Source: Hallerella porci (GTDB lineage Bacteria; Fibrobacterota; Fibrobacteria; Fibrobacterales; Fibrobacteraceae). From it: a DNA stretch of 64,000 nt. The first letter of the stretch is position 1, and each line of letters opens with the position of its first letter. Location of the stretch: contig NZ_QGHD01000008.1 in NCBI RefSeq assembly GCF_003148885.1, positions 1 through 64,000 of the forward strand, read 5' to 3'. A program made the translations under genes and the position numbers. The notes under the pieces are model-generated. The model searched no databases, was not told where the DNA came from, and worked only from the letters and a program-made list of their open reading frames with translations. Below, in pieces: positions 17,174 to 25,053 of this stretch.

Positions 17174-18018
17174 TTTTTCACCTCCCCAGCCTTCTGAACT
17201 TTTTCGGTTTTCGCATCCGCCTTTTCCTGATTCACTTTATCAAACGATGAAGTCGGCACCGGAATTTTCACAATGTGCGGAGCTGCCTTTCCTTCGGCGA
17301 CGCGGAACGATTCTTTCACATCGGCGCGCAGCGCTAACGATTCGGGAATTTTCTTCCAAGAATAAACATTATTTAAATGATCAAGCCAATAATAATCGAC
17401 TTGGTCGGCGCTTTCGAAAATAGCTGCGACTGCACCGTAGCGGAAAAATTTTCCTTGTACTTGTTTTCCGGTTTCGGCGTCCGTCAGATAACCATCCCAA
17501 CTTTCTGTCGTCGAGCCCATCCGAATGCGTTCGACAAAAACTTCCATCACACGGCTGAGCGCATCATCGGGCGCGACAACGCCTTTGCGCAATTCTCCCG
17601 CCATCGCTTTTAAACTTTCGACGGTTTCGCTATTGCGATACGGAAAGTCCGCTTCAAAAAACGGCGCTAAGCCTTCGATGACCGCAGCCAATTCTTGCGC
17701 ATATTTTTGTTTCCGAGAATCATACCAACGAGAAATTCCCGCAGACTTATTCCGCGCTTCGTTCAACCGAGAAAGTTCCGCTTTCATCTCATCGATTTCG
17801 GCGCGGAGAGTTTTCTTCTGATTCGAAAGAGAAATCACTTTTTCGCGCCCCGATTTGATAAAGTCTTCGTGGCGTTTTTTTTCATCGGCGTGTAATTTTT
17901 TTTCGCGTTCGGTTTCGCTATTCACCGTCTGAATCTGCCGACGAATGCCGTCCACCGTTTCGGCAGCAAAGACAGAGCCAAGGCTCAAAATCAAAAATAA
18001 AGGAAGGAATTTCTTCAT
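17170..18018 (-). CDS. DUF3450 periplasmic coiled-coil protein, first gene of the TonB2-type operon
   Basis: This 282-residue protein has a signal peptide (FLPLFLILSLGSVFA) and a coiled coil (about 22-100: QTVNSETEREKKLHADEKKR). A globular domain follows with ISRWYDSRKQKYAQEL, MEVFVERIRMGSTTE and a final YYWLDHLNNVYSWKKIP. These are features of DUF3450 proteins, which are encoded at the head of TonB2 operons. The gene order DUF3450, TtpC, exbB, exbD, tonB, TPR is the full canonical set. The protein's exact role is not known. Confidence 0.82.
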   Translation of the reverse strand: MKKFLPLFLILSLGSVFAAETVDGIRRQIQTVNSETEREKKLHADEKKRHEDFIKSGREKVISLSNQKKTLRAEIDEMKAELSRLNEARNKSAGISRWYDSRKQKYAQELAAVIEGLAPFFEADFPYRNSETVESLKAMAGELRKGVVAPDDALSRVMEVFVERIRMGSTTESWDGYLTDAETGKQVQGKFFRYGAVAAIFESADQVDYYWLDHLNNVYSWKKIPESLALRADVKESFRVAEGKAAPHIVKIPVPTSSFDKVNQEKADAKTEKVQKAGEVKK

Positions 18019-18032
18019 AGCGTATAAGATAC

Positions 18033-18057
18033 AAAAAAAGCACGCCGAAGGCGTGCC
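18033..18057 (-). terminator. Terminator of the ankyrin lipoprotein gene
   Basis: GCACGCC-GAA-GGCGTGC (18040-18056) forms a 7-bp GC stem followed on the minus strand by seven T residues. It separates the ankyrin gene from the TonB operon. Confidence 0.8.
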
Positions 18058-18079
18058 CTAAAATTTGAGAAATCAAAAA

Positions 18080-18814
18080 TTACTTTCCGAATTCTTTCAT
18101 GTATTTCGGCGTATTCTTGGCTCCGTTTTTCTTTAAGTAAGCGATTAAACGCGTATAGCCTTCGTTCTTTGCCCAATCGAGAACAGAATAACCTTGACCG
18201 CATTTTGCGTTAACATCGACGCCTTTCGAAATCAAATAAACCATCGCGTCATAATTGCCGCCCTTCACCGCGAGATGAATCGGGAAATACGAATCGGCGC
18301 CGCGGGTTTCAAGAGGTGCGCCAGCATCGCCGAGCATTTTCAAAATTTCTGCGTCGCCGGTTTTTGCGGTCAAAGCCACCGCCGGAGCTGTCGATTGAAT
18401 TTCGCCGGATTCTTGCAATTTCGTAATGAGGAATTGCGCCACATCCTTGTGCTTATTTTCAATCGCATCTTCCAAATAGGTTTTGCCTGCGCTATTCGTG
18501 CCATCGAGCTTTGCCCCGTGACTGACTAAATACTGCAACATATCGAGTTTGCCTTTGTTCACGGCAATCGCCACCGCAGAATTTCCATTGTCATCGGTCG
18601 AATTGATATCGTAAGCCGCCTGCAAGAAGAGAGTCATCTTAGCGGTATCGTTCTGACCGATATACGAGATAAATTTATTCGGGGTAAACGGAATGCTCTG
18701 CTTGGTTAAATACTTGCGGACAGAGGCCGGATCATTCGGATCCATTTCGTCGGAGCAAGCGGAAAACATCAAAGACAAAGCGCAAGCGCCGAGAACGAAA
18801 AACTTCTTATTCAT
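18080..18814 (-). CDS. Ankyrin-repeat lipoprotein
   Basis: A 244-residue lipoprotein. MNKKFFVLGACALSLMFSAC ends in a lipobox-like cysteine (residue 20). About five ankyrin repeats follow, e.g. NGNSAVAIAVNKGKLDMLQY, GKTYLEDAIENKHKDVAQFL and HLAVKGGNYDAMVYLISKGV. It is probably anchored in the envelope and mediates protein binding. I start at ATG 18814, with GGAG nine bases upstream; an in-frame ATG at 18913 lies in the promoter region and would destroy the signal sequence. The gene has its own terminator. Confidence 0.82.
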   Translation of the reverse strand: MNKKFFVLGACALSLMFSACSDEMDPNDPASVRKYLTKQSIPFTPNKFISYIGQNDTAKMTLFLQAAYDINSTDDNGNSAVAIAVNKGKLDMLQYLVSHGAKLDGTNSAGKTYLEDAIENKHKDVAQFLITKLQESGEIQSTAPAVALTAKTGDAEILKMLGDAGAPLETRGADSYFPIHLAVKGGNYDAMVYLISKGVDVNAKCGQGYSVLDWAKNEGYTRLIAYLKKNGAKNTPKYMKEFGK

Positions 18815-19019
18815 GCGGAAAGACTCCAAAAAAGGGATTTGCTTCTTGAAAATACATTTCATTTTACAAAAATGCGCATTTTTTTGTAAAATTTTCGAGA
18901 GAAAAGTCCACATTTGCCCCCATTTTCGACGGATTCTTCCATTTTTGTCGCCACTTTTTCAAGGATACTTTGAAAAAAACTTGGCAAAATCCCGCAAAAA
19001 ATTGTAAACTTATGACGCA

Positions 19020-20045
19020 ATGTTCTACTCTCATCGACTTTTTCGACTTTTCCCCGTTGCGATGGCGCTTTTCATCGGAACTAGTTTTAGCTATGCCGAC
19101 GAAACCGCTCTCCCCGTTTCGGATTCTTTACAAGCCAAAAATTTAACCGAAAATTCTGCTCCCGATTCCGCGGTCGCGAAAGCTCCGAGCGATTCTGCCG
19201 TTACAATTCCCGATTCCGCGGTCGCGAAAGCTCCAAGTGATTCTGCCGTTACAATTCCCGATTCCACGGTCGCGAAAGCTCCAAGTGATTCTGCCGTTAC
19301 AATTCCCGATTCCGCAGTCGCGAAAGCCCCAAGTGATTCTGCCGTTACAATTCCCGATTCCGCAGTCGCGAAAGCCCCGAGCGATTCTGCCGCTACAATT
19401 CCCGATTCCGCGGTCGCGAAAGCGCAAACCGATTCTTCTAACGCAGACACGATTCTTTACCAAAAACGCCGCCCGATGGGACTCGGTTTGATTTACGAAA
19501 TCACGAATGTGAAAGCGTCCAATGTCGAAAGCAATATGCGCCGCAAAGGAAAAAATTACGACGTCGATGTAGACATTTCCAATTTAATCGGTATCGCTTC
19601 TCAATATTACATCAACAAATGGATTTCTCTCTTCGGTGCCTTTGCATATAACCGTTTTGATATCGATTATACGCCGCGGGACAAGTCCGATAAAGAACGC
19701 TCGATTACCGCAAACAATTTACTGCTCCAAGGCGGATTCCAAATCGGATTTTCTTTCCTGCACAGTCAGAATTATCAAATCCGCGCGCTCGGATTTTTGG
19801 GCGGAATGTTCGGCTATTCGTTCCTCAACGACGACTATTATATGAATCCGTTAATTTTCGGATATCTCCGCGGCATCGGTTTACAAGTCGCCTTTCATCG
19901 CGTTGCCATTTTCGCCGGCGTTCGCAGCACGCACTATTATTTCCACACGTATGATAGCAGCCATTGGGACAATGACGATTACGGATTTATGCTCGACTTT
20001 GACACGATGTCCTGCCCATTCTTCTCTGTCGGCATAGGATTTTAA
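19020..20045 (+). CDS. Outer-membrane beta-barrel protein with a DSAV repeat linker
   Basis: A 341-residue protein with signal peptide (FPVAMALFIGTSFSYA). A low-complexity linker at residues 49-137 has 16-residue units (PDSAVAKAPSDSAVTI). A beta-barrel-like C-terminal half of about 200 residues follows, rich in alternating aromatic strands such as QYYINKWISLFGAFAYNRFD and GYLRGIGLQVAFHRVAIFAG. It probably sits in the outer membrane; I cannot name a family. Eight bases separate it from the downstream epimerase gene, so they may share a transcript. Confidence 0.65.
   Translation: MFYSHRLFRLFPVAMALFIGTSFSYADETALPVSDSLQAKNLTENSAPDSAVAKAPSDSAVTIPDSAVAKAPSDSAVTIPDSTVAKAPSDSAVTIPDSAVAKAPSDSAVTIPDSAVAKAPSDSAATIPDSAVAKAQTDSSNADTILYQKRRPMGLGLIYEITNVKASNVESNMRRKGKNYDVDVDISNLIGIASQYYINKWISLFGAFAYNRFDIDYTPRDKSDKERSITANNLLLQGGFQIGFSFLHSQNYQIRALGFLGGMFGYSFLNDDYYMNPLIFGYLRGIGLQVAFHRVAIFAGVRSTHYYFHTYDSSHWDNDDYGFMLDFDTMSCPFFSVGIGF
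19164..19432 (+). repeat. 48-bp coding minisatellite (about 5.6 copies)
   Basis: Copies begin at 19164, 19212, 19260, 19308, 19356 and 19404, exactly 48 bp apart. They differ only at a few positions (GCGGTC/ACGGTC/GCAGTC, CTCCAAG/CCCCAAG/CTCCGAG). The period keeps the frame, so copy-number change would lengthen or shorten the linker without disrupting the protein. Confidence 0.95.
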
Positions 20046-20053
20046 GGGGTGAT

Positions 20054-21019
20054 ATGAAAATTCTCGTCACAGGCGTTGCCGGATTTATCGGATGCGAAAC
20101 CGCTCTTGCTTTTTTGAAAGAAGGGCACAAAGTCGTAGGCATTGATAATTTGAATGATTACTACATCGTTCAATTAAAGCGGGATCGTTTGAGCCGAATT
20201 CCGACGGAACATTTCCGCTTTGTCGAATGCAATCTTTCGGATAAAGAAACTCTTTTACCGCTTTTCCAAGAAAATCATTTTGACATCGTCGTGAATTTAG
20301 CGGCGCAAGCTGGGGTGCGTTACAGTTTGATCAATCCGCAAAGTTATGTGGAATCAAATGTCGCAGGCTTTGTGAATTTGTTAGAATGCGCCCGCGCTGT
20401 TCCGCCGAAACATTTCGTTTACGCTTCTTCGTCGAGCGTTTACGGTCGAAATACCGAGACGCCGTTCCGCACAACTGACCGCGTTGAAAAACCGTCGAGT
20501 TTATATGCCGCGACAAAACGTGCAAACGAACTCATGGCAGAAACTTATCATCATCTTTTTCAGCTGAATTTAACGGGGCTTCGCTTCTTTACCGTTTACG
20601 GTCCGTGGGGCCGTCCCGATATGTCACCGTGGCTTTTCGCCGATGCGATTACACACAACCGCCCGATTAAAGTTTTTAACAACGGAAAAATGATGCGCGA
20701 CTTCACGTATATCGATGATATCGTCGAAGGCATTAAACGCATCGCTTACGATGGCGTCGAGAAAAAAGAACCTTTAAATCGTTTGTATAATATCGGACGC
20801 GGTCAGCCGATTAAACTGATGGATTTCATCGCGACTCTCGAAAAAAATTTTGGAAAAGTCGCCGAAAAAATTATGCTGCCGATGCAACCGGGCGATGTCG
20901 AAGTCACTTGGGCCGATACGGAAGCTTTGGAAAAAGATATCGGTTATAAGCCCGCTGTCGATTTGGACGAAGGCATTGCAAAATTTGCGGAATGGTTCAA
21001 ACGCTACACGAAAGTTTAG
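20054..21019 (+). CDS. NAD-dependent sugar epimerase (UDP-glucuronate 4-epimerase type)
   Basis: This 321-residue extended short-chain dehydrogenase interconverts nucleotide sugars for surface polysaccharides. The Rossmann motif is GVAGFIG (residues 7-13). SSSSVYG and the catalytic YAATK (Tyr-x-x-x-Lys) follow, then GLRFFTVYGPWGRPDMSPWL, which is typical of the UDP-glucuronate/CapI-type epimerases. An AAGGGG site precedes ATG 20054. GalE-type or dTDP-sugar activity cannot be excluded from sequence. Confidence 0.85.
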   Translation: MKILVTGVAGFIGCETALAFLKEGHKVVGIDNLNDYYIVQLKRDRLSRIPTEHFRFVECNLSDKETLLPLFQENHFDIVVNLAAQAGVRYSLINPQSYVESNVAGFVNLLECARAVPPKHFVYASSSSVYGRNTETPFRTTDRVEKPSSLYAATKRANELMAETYHHLFQLNLTGLRFFTVYGPWGRPDMSPWLFADAITHNRPIKVFNNGKMMRDFTYIDDIVEGIKRIAYDGVEKKEPLNRLYNIGRGQPIKLMDFIATLEKNFGKVAEKIMLPMQPGDVEVTWADTEALEKDIGYKPAVDLDEGIAKFAEWFKRYTKV

Positions 21020-21034
21020 CATTCTCGCAATTTC

Positions 21035-21042
21035 TATATTTG
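21035..21042 (+). promoter_or_regulatory. hslO -7 promoter element next to the start codon
   Basis: TATATTTG (TAnnTTTG) ends four bases before ATG 21047, and there is no Shine-Dalgarno. Transcription should begin at or within a few bases of the ATG, giving a leaderless mRNA. Confidence 0.55.
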
Positions 21043-21046
21043 ACTT

Positions 21047-21934
21047 ATGCAAAATTCTTCCCTAGACCGTTTAATTCGTGCGACCGGTTCGCACGTTCCT
21101 TTTCGTTTAGTTCTCGCGGACATTACCAAATCCGCCGAAGAAATCGGCAAAATGCACGGCGCTTCTTCGGAAGCTTTAAAGCTTTTGGCAGAAACTTCTC
21201 TTGCGTCGCTTTTCCTTTCGTCAAGTTTAAAATTTGCGGGAACGGTCTGCGTGAAAGTTTCGTTTTCGGGCGATATTTCGTTTACCGAAGCCGATTCCAC
21301 GCCGCAAGGACTTTTCCGTGCGATGATTCCGCAAGACGAAATTCAAAAAAATAAACAATACGAGCCCGCACTTTCCCCGCAGCGTTTTGAAGTCGTCACC
21401 TTGGATGAACACGGAAAACGCGTCCGCGAAAGCATTATCGAAGCGGTTTCCGAAAGCATGGGGCGCAACCTTTCTGTCTACATGTTGCAATCGGCGCAGA
21501 CTCGTTCTGCAGTCGGCATTGAAGCGCGCTTAAACAAAAATGATCCGCAGAAATTAGATTATGCGGTCGGATTTTATTTGGAACCTTTTGCCGATATCGC
21601 CGACGATGAACTCGCACAACTCGAAAAGCAAATTGCGAAACTTCCTGCATTCTCGGAATTTTTTGACGGCAACCAATACAATTTGAACCGTTTAATGGAA
21701 GCGATTTCGGGCGAATATCCGACGACAATCGTCCGCGAAATTAAGCCGCAGCCTTATTGCCCGTGCAGCAAAGTCCGCTCTCTCGCTTCCCTTGCAACGA
21801 TTCCGACCGAAGATTTGCAAGACTTAATCCAAGACGGAAAAAATGTGGAACTCGTCTGCGAATTTTGCCGGAACAAATACATTATCACGCCGAGCGAAAT
21901 TCAAGAAATTTTAAACGATCGACTTCTCAAATAA
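21047..21934 (+). CDS. hslO: Redox-regulated chaperone Hsp33
   Basis: Hsp33 holds unfolded proteins during oxidative stress; its C-terminal zinc switch unfolds on disulfide formation. The protein is 295 residues, normal for the family. The redox cysteines are present as YCPCSK (CxC) and VCEFCRN (CxxC) near the C-terminus, and the N-terminal region begins LDRLIRATGSHVPFRLVLAD. It heads a plus-strand run hslO-thrH-rlmI with short gaps, and probably yields a leaderless transcript. Confidence 0.93.
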   Translation: MQNSSLDRLIRATGSHVPFRLVLADITKSAEEIGKMHGASSEALKLLAETSLASLFLSSSLKFAGTVCVKVSFSGDISFTEADSTPQGLFRAMIPQDEIQKNKQYEPALSPQRFEVVTLDEHGKRVRESIIEAVSESMGRNLSVYMLQSAQTRSAVGIEARLNKNDPQKLDYAVGFYLEPFADIADDELAQLEKQIAKLPAFSEFFDGNQYNLNRLMEAISGEYPTTIVREIKPQPYCPCSKVRSLASLATIPTEDLQDLIQDGKNVELVCEFCRNKYIITPSEIQEILNDRLLK

Positions 21935-21944
21935 AGTAGCGCTT

Positions 21945-22562
21945 ATGTTTACGAAACAATGCATTGTCACGTTGGATATGGAAGGGGTTTTAACTCCGGA
22001 AATTTGGATTGCCTTCGCCGAAAAAACGGGAATTCCAGAACTGCGTTTAACCACCCGCGATATTCAAGATTACGATGAACTGATGCGCGGACGCTTGAAA
22101 ATTTTGGAACGCAATCATTTGAAGCTTTCGGATATTCAACGCGTCATCGGAAGCCTTCCGCTTTTGGACGGCGCTCTAGAATTTTTAAACACTCTCCGCA
22201 ACGAAGCGCAAGTCATCATCCTTTCGGATACCTTCCAAGAATTTGCGTATCCGCTGGTCAAGAAGATGAATTTGCCGACGATTTTCTGCCACAATTTAAT
22301 TGTCGAAGACGATAAAATCATCGGTTATCATTTGCGTTTACAAGATCAAAAACGCAAAACCGTCGAAGCGCTCAAAACATTAAATTTCAAAGTATTTTCT
22401 GCGGGCGATTCCTTTAACGATACGGGAATGCTTCTCGCTGCCGACAAAGGTTCCTTTCTCTTTGCGCCCGAAAATGTAACCGCCAAATTCCCCACTCTCG
22501 CAGCGGCAAATTCCTACAAAGAATTGCTCGATTCGTTCCATCAATTTCAGGATACGCTGTAA
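21945..22562 (+). CDS. thrH: ThrH-type phosphoserine/phosphohomoserine phosphatase
   Basis: ThrH is a HAD enzyme that dephosphorylates phosphoserine and can transfer phosphate to homoserine. The 205-residue length and sequence match the family: LDMEGVLTPEIWIAFAEKTG (the catalytic Asp motif with Glu in DMEG), a YDELMRGRL cap segment, ILSDTFQEFA (motif II) and AGDSFNDTGML (motif III). Its stop codon overlaps the rlmI start (TAATG), so translation is coupled. Confidence 0.9.
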   Translation: MFTKQCIVTLDMEGVLTPEIWIAFAEKTGIPELRLTTRDIQDYDELMRGRLKILERNHLKLSDIQRVIGSLPLLDGALEFLNTLRNEAQVIILSDTFQEFAYPLVKKMNLPTIFCHNLIVEDDKIIGYHLRLQDQKRKTVEALKTLNFKVFSAGDSFNDTGMLLAADKGSFLFAPENVTAKFPTLAAANSYKELLDSFHQFQDTL

Positions 22563-23770
22563 TGGCTAAAGCGGAAATTCCGGTCATCGTTTTAACAGCG
22601 GGAAAAGAAAAATCGGCGGTGCGCAATCATCCGTGGATTTTTAGCGGCGCCATTCATCAAGTTCTCGGGAATCCGCAAGCCGGCGATACCGTCGAAGTGC
22701 GTTCCGCTCACGGAGAATTTTTAGGCTACGCGGCATTTTCGCCGACGTCGCAAATCCGCGCACGCTTTTGGACTTTCCGCGAACGCACACCGATCGACCG
22801 CGATTTTTTTGCAGCTCTCATCGACAAGGCGATTGAAAATCGCCGTGCCCGCGGCTTTGATGTCGCAGACCCGAAATCCGCTTTCCGCTTAATTCACGCC
22901 GAAAATGACGGCATTCCCGGCTGCATTGTCGATAAATACGCCGACATTCTTTCCATCGAAATCCTCGCTGCCGGCGCAGAAAAATTTCGCAAAATCCTCT
23001 ACGAAATTCTCGTCGAAAAAGTGCATCCACGCGGCATTTTAGAACGCTGCGATGCCGACGTCCGCTTAAAAGAAGGACTTCCGCAGAGAAAAGAAATCGT
23101 TTACGGCGATGTGCCAAAAACTCCCGTCGAAATGCTCGAAAACGGAATTCGTTTTGACGTTGACGTTTGGAATGGGCACAAAACCGGTTACTATTTGGAT
23201 CAGCGCGACGCGCGTTTCGAAGTCGGAAAATTCGCCCGCGGAAAACACGTGCTCAACTGTTTTTCGTACACCGGAGGCTTCGGACTTTTTGCTTTACAAA
23301 ATGACGCGAAGCTTGTCACCGAAGTCGATGTTTCCCGAGATGCGCTCCAAATCGCGGATTCGTTAATTCAGAAAAATGGATTTGACAAAAGCAAAACCGA
23401 ACTCGTCGAAGCCGATGTATTTGCGTATCTTCGCAAATGCCGCGACAGCCGGAAAACTTTTGATTTAATCGTCCTCGATCCGCCGAAATTTATCGAAAGC
23501 AAATCGCATTTAGAAAAAGGCGCCCGCGGTTACAAAGACATCAATTTGCTCGCGCTCAAACTTTTAGCGCCGCAAGGAATGCTCGCGACCTTCAGCTGTT
23601 CTGGTCTTATGGAAATGTCACTTTTCCAAAAAATCGTCGCCGACGCAGCTCTTGACGCTCACCGCGATGTGCAAATCATCAAGCGTTTCGGACAACCCGC
23701 AGACCATCCGATTAAAACAACTTTCCCCGAAGGACAATATCTCAAAGGGCTTTTGCTGCAAGCCGATTAA
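22562..23770 (+). CDS. rlmI: 23S rRNA m5C methyltransferase RlmI-like
   Basis: This 402-residue class I SAM methyltransferase combines an N-terminal PUA domain (about 8-90, AVRNHPWIFSGAI) with a C-terminal Rossmann domain. Motifs are VLNCFSYTGGFGLFAL (SAM-binding), LIVLDPPKFIESKSH and FSCSGLM with the catalytic cysteine region. The expected target is C1962 of 23S rRNA. It is the last gene of the hslO-thrH-rlmI run and is followed by a strong terminator. Confidence 0.88.
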   Translation: MAKAEIPVIVLTAGKEKSAVRNHPWIFSGAIHQVLGNPQAGDTVEVRSAHGEFLGYAAFSPTSQIRARFWTFRERTPIDRDFFAALIDKAIENRRARGFDVADPKSAFRLIHAENDGIPGCIVDKYADILSIEILAAGAEKFRKILYEILVEKVHPRGILERCDADVRLKEGLPQRKEIVYGDVPKTPVEMLENGIRFDVDVWNGHKTGYYLDQRDARFEVGKFARGKHVLNCFSYTGGFGLFALQNDAKLVTEVDVSRDALQIADSLIQKNGFDKSKTELVEADVFAYLRKCRDSRKTFDLIVLDPPKFIESKSHLEKGARGYKDINLLALKLLAPQGMLATFSCSGLMEMSLFQKIVADAALDAHRDVQIIKRFGQPADHPIKTTFPEGQYLKGLLLQAD

Positions 23771-23776
23771 ATTTTC

Positions 23777-23801
23777 TCGGACGCGTCAAGCGTCCTTTTT
23801 T
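23777..23801 (+). terminator. Terminator of the hslO-thrH-rlmI operon
   Basis: GGACGC-GTCAA-GCGTCC (23779-23795) is followed directly by six T residues. Confidence 0.85.
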
Positions 23802-23873
23802 GTTGAAGCTCAAAATGATTTGCGATTTTAAAGTCGCATTTTCAAAATCCGCCAAAATGCGGAAAAGCTTTAA

Positions 23874-23907
23874 ACACAAAAAAGCCCTGAGATTTCTCTC
23901 AGGGCTT
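23874..23907 (-). terminator. Terminator of the tRNA-Arg gene
   Basis: AAGCCCTGAGA / TCTCAGGGCTT (23882-23892 and 23897-23907) forms an 11-bp stem just beyond the tRNA 3' end, with a run of six T residues on the minus strand. Confidence 0.85.
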
Positions 23908-23909
23908 CG

Positions 23910-23983
23910 TGCGAGTGGCAGGACTCGAACCTGCAACCTACTGGTTCGTAGCCAGTTGCGCTATCCAGTTACGCCACATTCGC
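23910..23983 (-). tRNA. tRNA-Arg, anticodon ACG
   Basis: The minus strand folds into a full cloverleaf. The acceptor is GCGAATG paired with CACTCGC (one A-C mismatch at pair 5). The anticodon stem ACTGG/CCAGT carries the loop CTACGAA, giving anticodon ACG. The T arm is GCAGG-TTCGAGT-CCTGC, and the discriminator is A. CCA is not encoded. The wobble A34 should be edited to inosine by TadA to read CGU/CGC/CGA. A promoter and a terminator flank it. Confidence 0.93.
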
Positions 23984-23995
23984 ATTGGAACGACC

Positions 23996-24025
23996 CAAAT
24001 ATAGATTTTTCAGAAATCTTGTCAA
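23996..24025 (-). promoter_or_regulatory. tRNA-Arg promoter
   Basis: On the minus strand TTGACA (24020-24025) and TATATTTG (23996-24003) are 16 bases apart, and the second ends 12 bases before the tRNA 5' end. This is the clearest complete promoter in the window and supports TTGACA/TAnnTTTG as the vegetative promoter pattern here. Confidence 0.7.
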
Positions 24026-24053
24026 GGGTTGTTCGCACATTTTTTTCATTTTT

Positions 24054-24965
24054 TTATTTCTGATCCACGGTGACCGTGAGTTTATACGGTTGCGGCAGCT
24101 GTCCCTTCGTCGGAAGAGTTTCCGAATAACGCACGACAATGTAATACGGAAGGTAATCCGTCACCGTATTTGTTCCGCATTCATGAATATCGCCGATGCC
24201 GATTGTCGTATCGATTACCACTGTCTTTTTACGCTTTGCTGCATCGACCGAGACAAATTCATCGTTGTCATAGATGCATTCTGCGGGAGCACCATCAATT
24301 TTTGCGGGACCTAAAACAGCAAGTTCCAAAGGAATCGAATCCGTTAAGCCGGCGAGTTGAATGGAAAGAGTGTCGCGCTTTTTCAAATAGACTTTGAAAA
24401 GGTCTTCATCATCGCGGCAGTTCTTATTATACTGTCCGCCGAGAATTCCGGTGACTGTGATTCCTTTCGTGAGTTTTGAACCGTCGTAGAATTTAAGGGA
24501 AGAATCCATTAAAACTTCGGCATCTTTCGGCTTGGAATTGGAGCGGCAATTTCCCGCTTCATTTGTTTCGTATTCATCGCTATCGAGATACGGATACGTG
24601 GAAAAAGTTACCGTTTGCAATTTTTCTTTATTGCCGTCGTCATCTTCGATGTTGATGAATCGGAGTGTATCGTAATCGCTCGAAGGCATTAAACGCGGAA
24701 TACCCGCAACCGTATCGACTGCGCCGACGATGTAAATTTTGGAACCTTTTTGTTTGACGACGCGGATTTTTACATTCGATGTCACTTGTTCTTCGTCAAA
24801 GTCGTCAATGCTTTTATCAAAGTAAGCGATGAGAGTATCCATCGGAGAAACCGAACCAAAAACTGTTTCGAGGCGCGGAGGATCGTGATCGACAGAACCG
24901 CAAGCGGCAAGGCCGAATAAAGAGAAACTGAGTGCTGCAGGAAGGAGATGCTTAAAAGGGCGCAT
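24054..24965 (-). CDS. Uncharacterised lipoprotein
   Basis: A 303-residue protein starting MRPFKHLLPAALSFSLFGLA with a good lipobox, LAAC. The remainder is a beta-rich extracytoplasmic protein without a family I recognise. An Ig-like segment (about 25-125) contains SPMDTLIAYFDKSIDDFDEE, which resembles bacterial Ig-like modules. A second half with paired cysteines (NCRSNSK, NKNCRDDEDLF, AECIYDNDEF, HECGTN) may be disulfide-bonded. I start at ATG 24965 with GGAG nine bases upstream, rather than at ATG 24980, which lacks a site. Confidence 0.7.
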   Translation of the reverse strand: MRPFKHLLPAALSFSLFGLAACGSVDHDPPRLETVFGSVSPMDTLIAYFDKSIDDFDEEQVTSNVKIRVVKQKGSKIYIVGAVDTVAGIPRLMPSSDYDTLRFINIEDDDGNKEKLQTVTFSTYPYLDSDEYETNEAGNCRSNSKPKDAEVLMDSSLKFYDGSKLTKGITVTGILGGQYNKNCRDDEDLFKVYLKKRDTLSIQLAGLTDSIPLELAVLGPAKIDGAPAECIYDNDEFVSVDAAKRKKTVVIDTTIGIGDIHECGTNTVTDYLPYYIVVRYSETLPTKGQLPQPYKLTVTVDQK

Positions 24966-25038
24966 TTCAAAAAACTCCATCTAAATTTTGTTCTGCATAA
25001 AGTTACATTTTATTCAAAATTTTTACCACTCCCCTTTT

Positions 25039-25046
25039 TAGATTTG
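25039..25046 (+). promoter_or_regulatory. Promoter -7 element just before the PBP gene
   Basis: TAGATTTG fits TAnnTTTG and ends seven bases before ATG 25054. There is no Shine-Dalgarno in the gap, so a leaderless or near-leaderless mRNA is predicted. Confidence 0.5.
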
Positions 25047-25053
25047 TGATAAA

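Noticed and set aside
23910-23983. tRNA-Arg as a pseudogene because of the acceptor-stem mismatch
   Set aside because: One A-C mismatch is tolerated in many tRNAs. All other stems are intact, and the gene has a full promoter and terminator.
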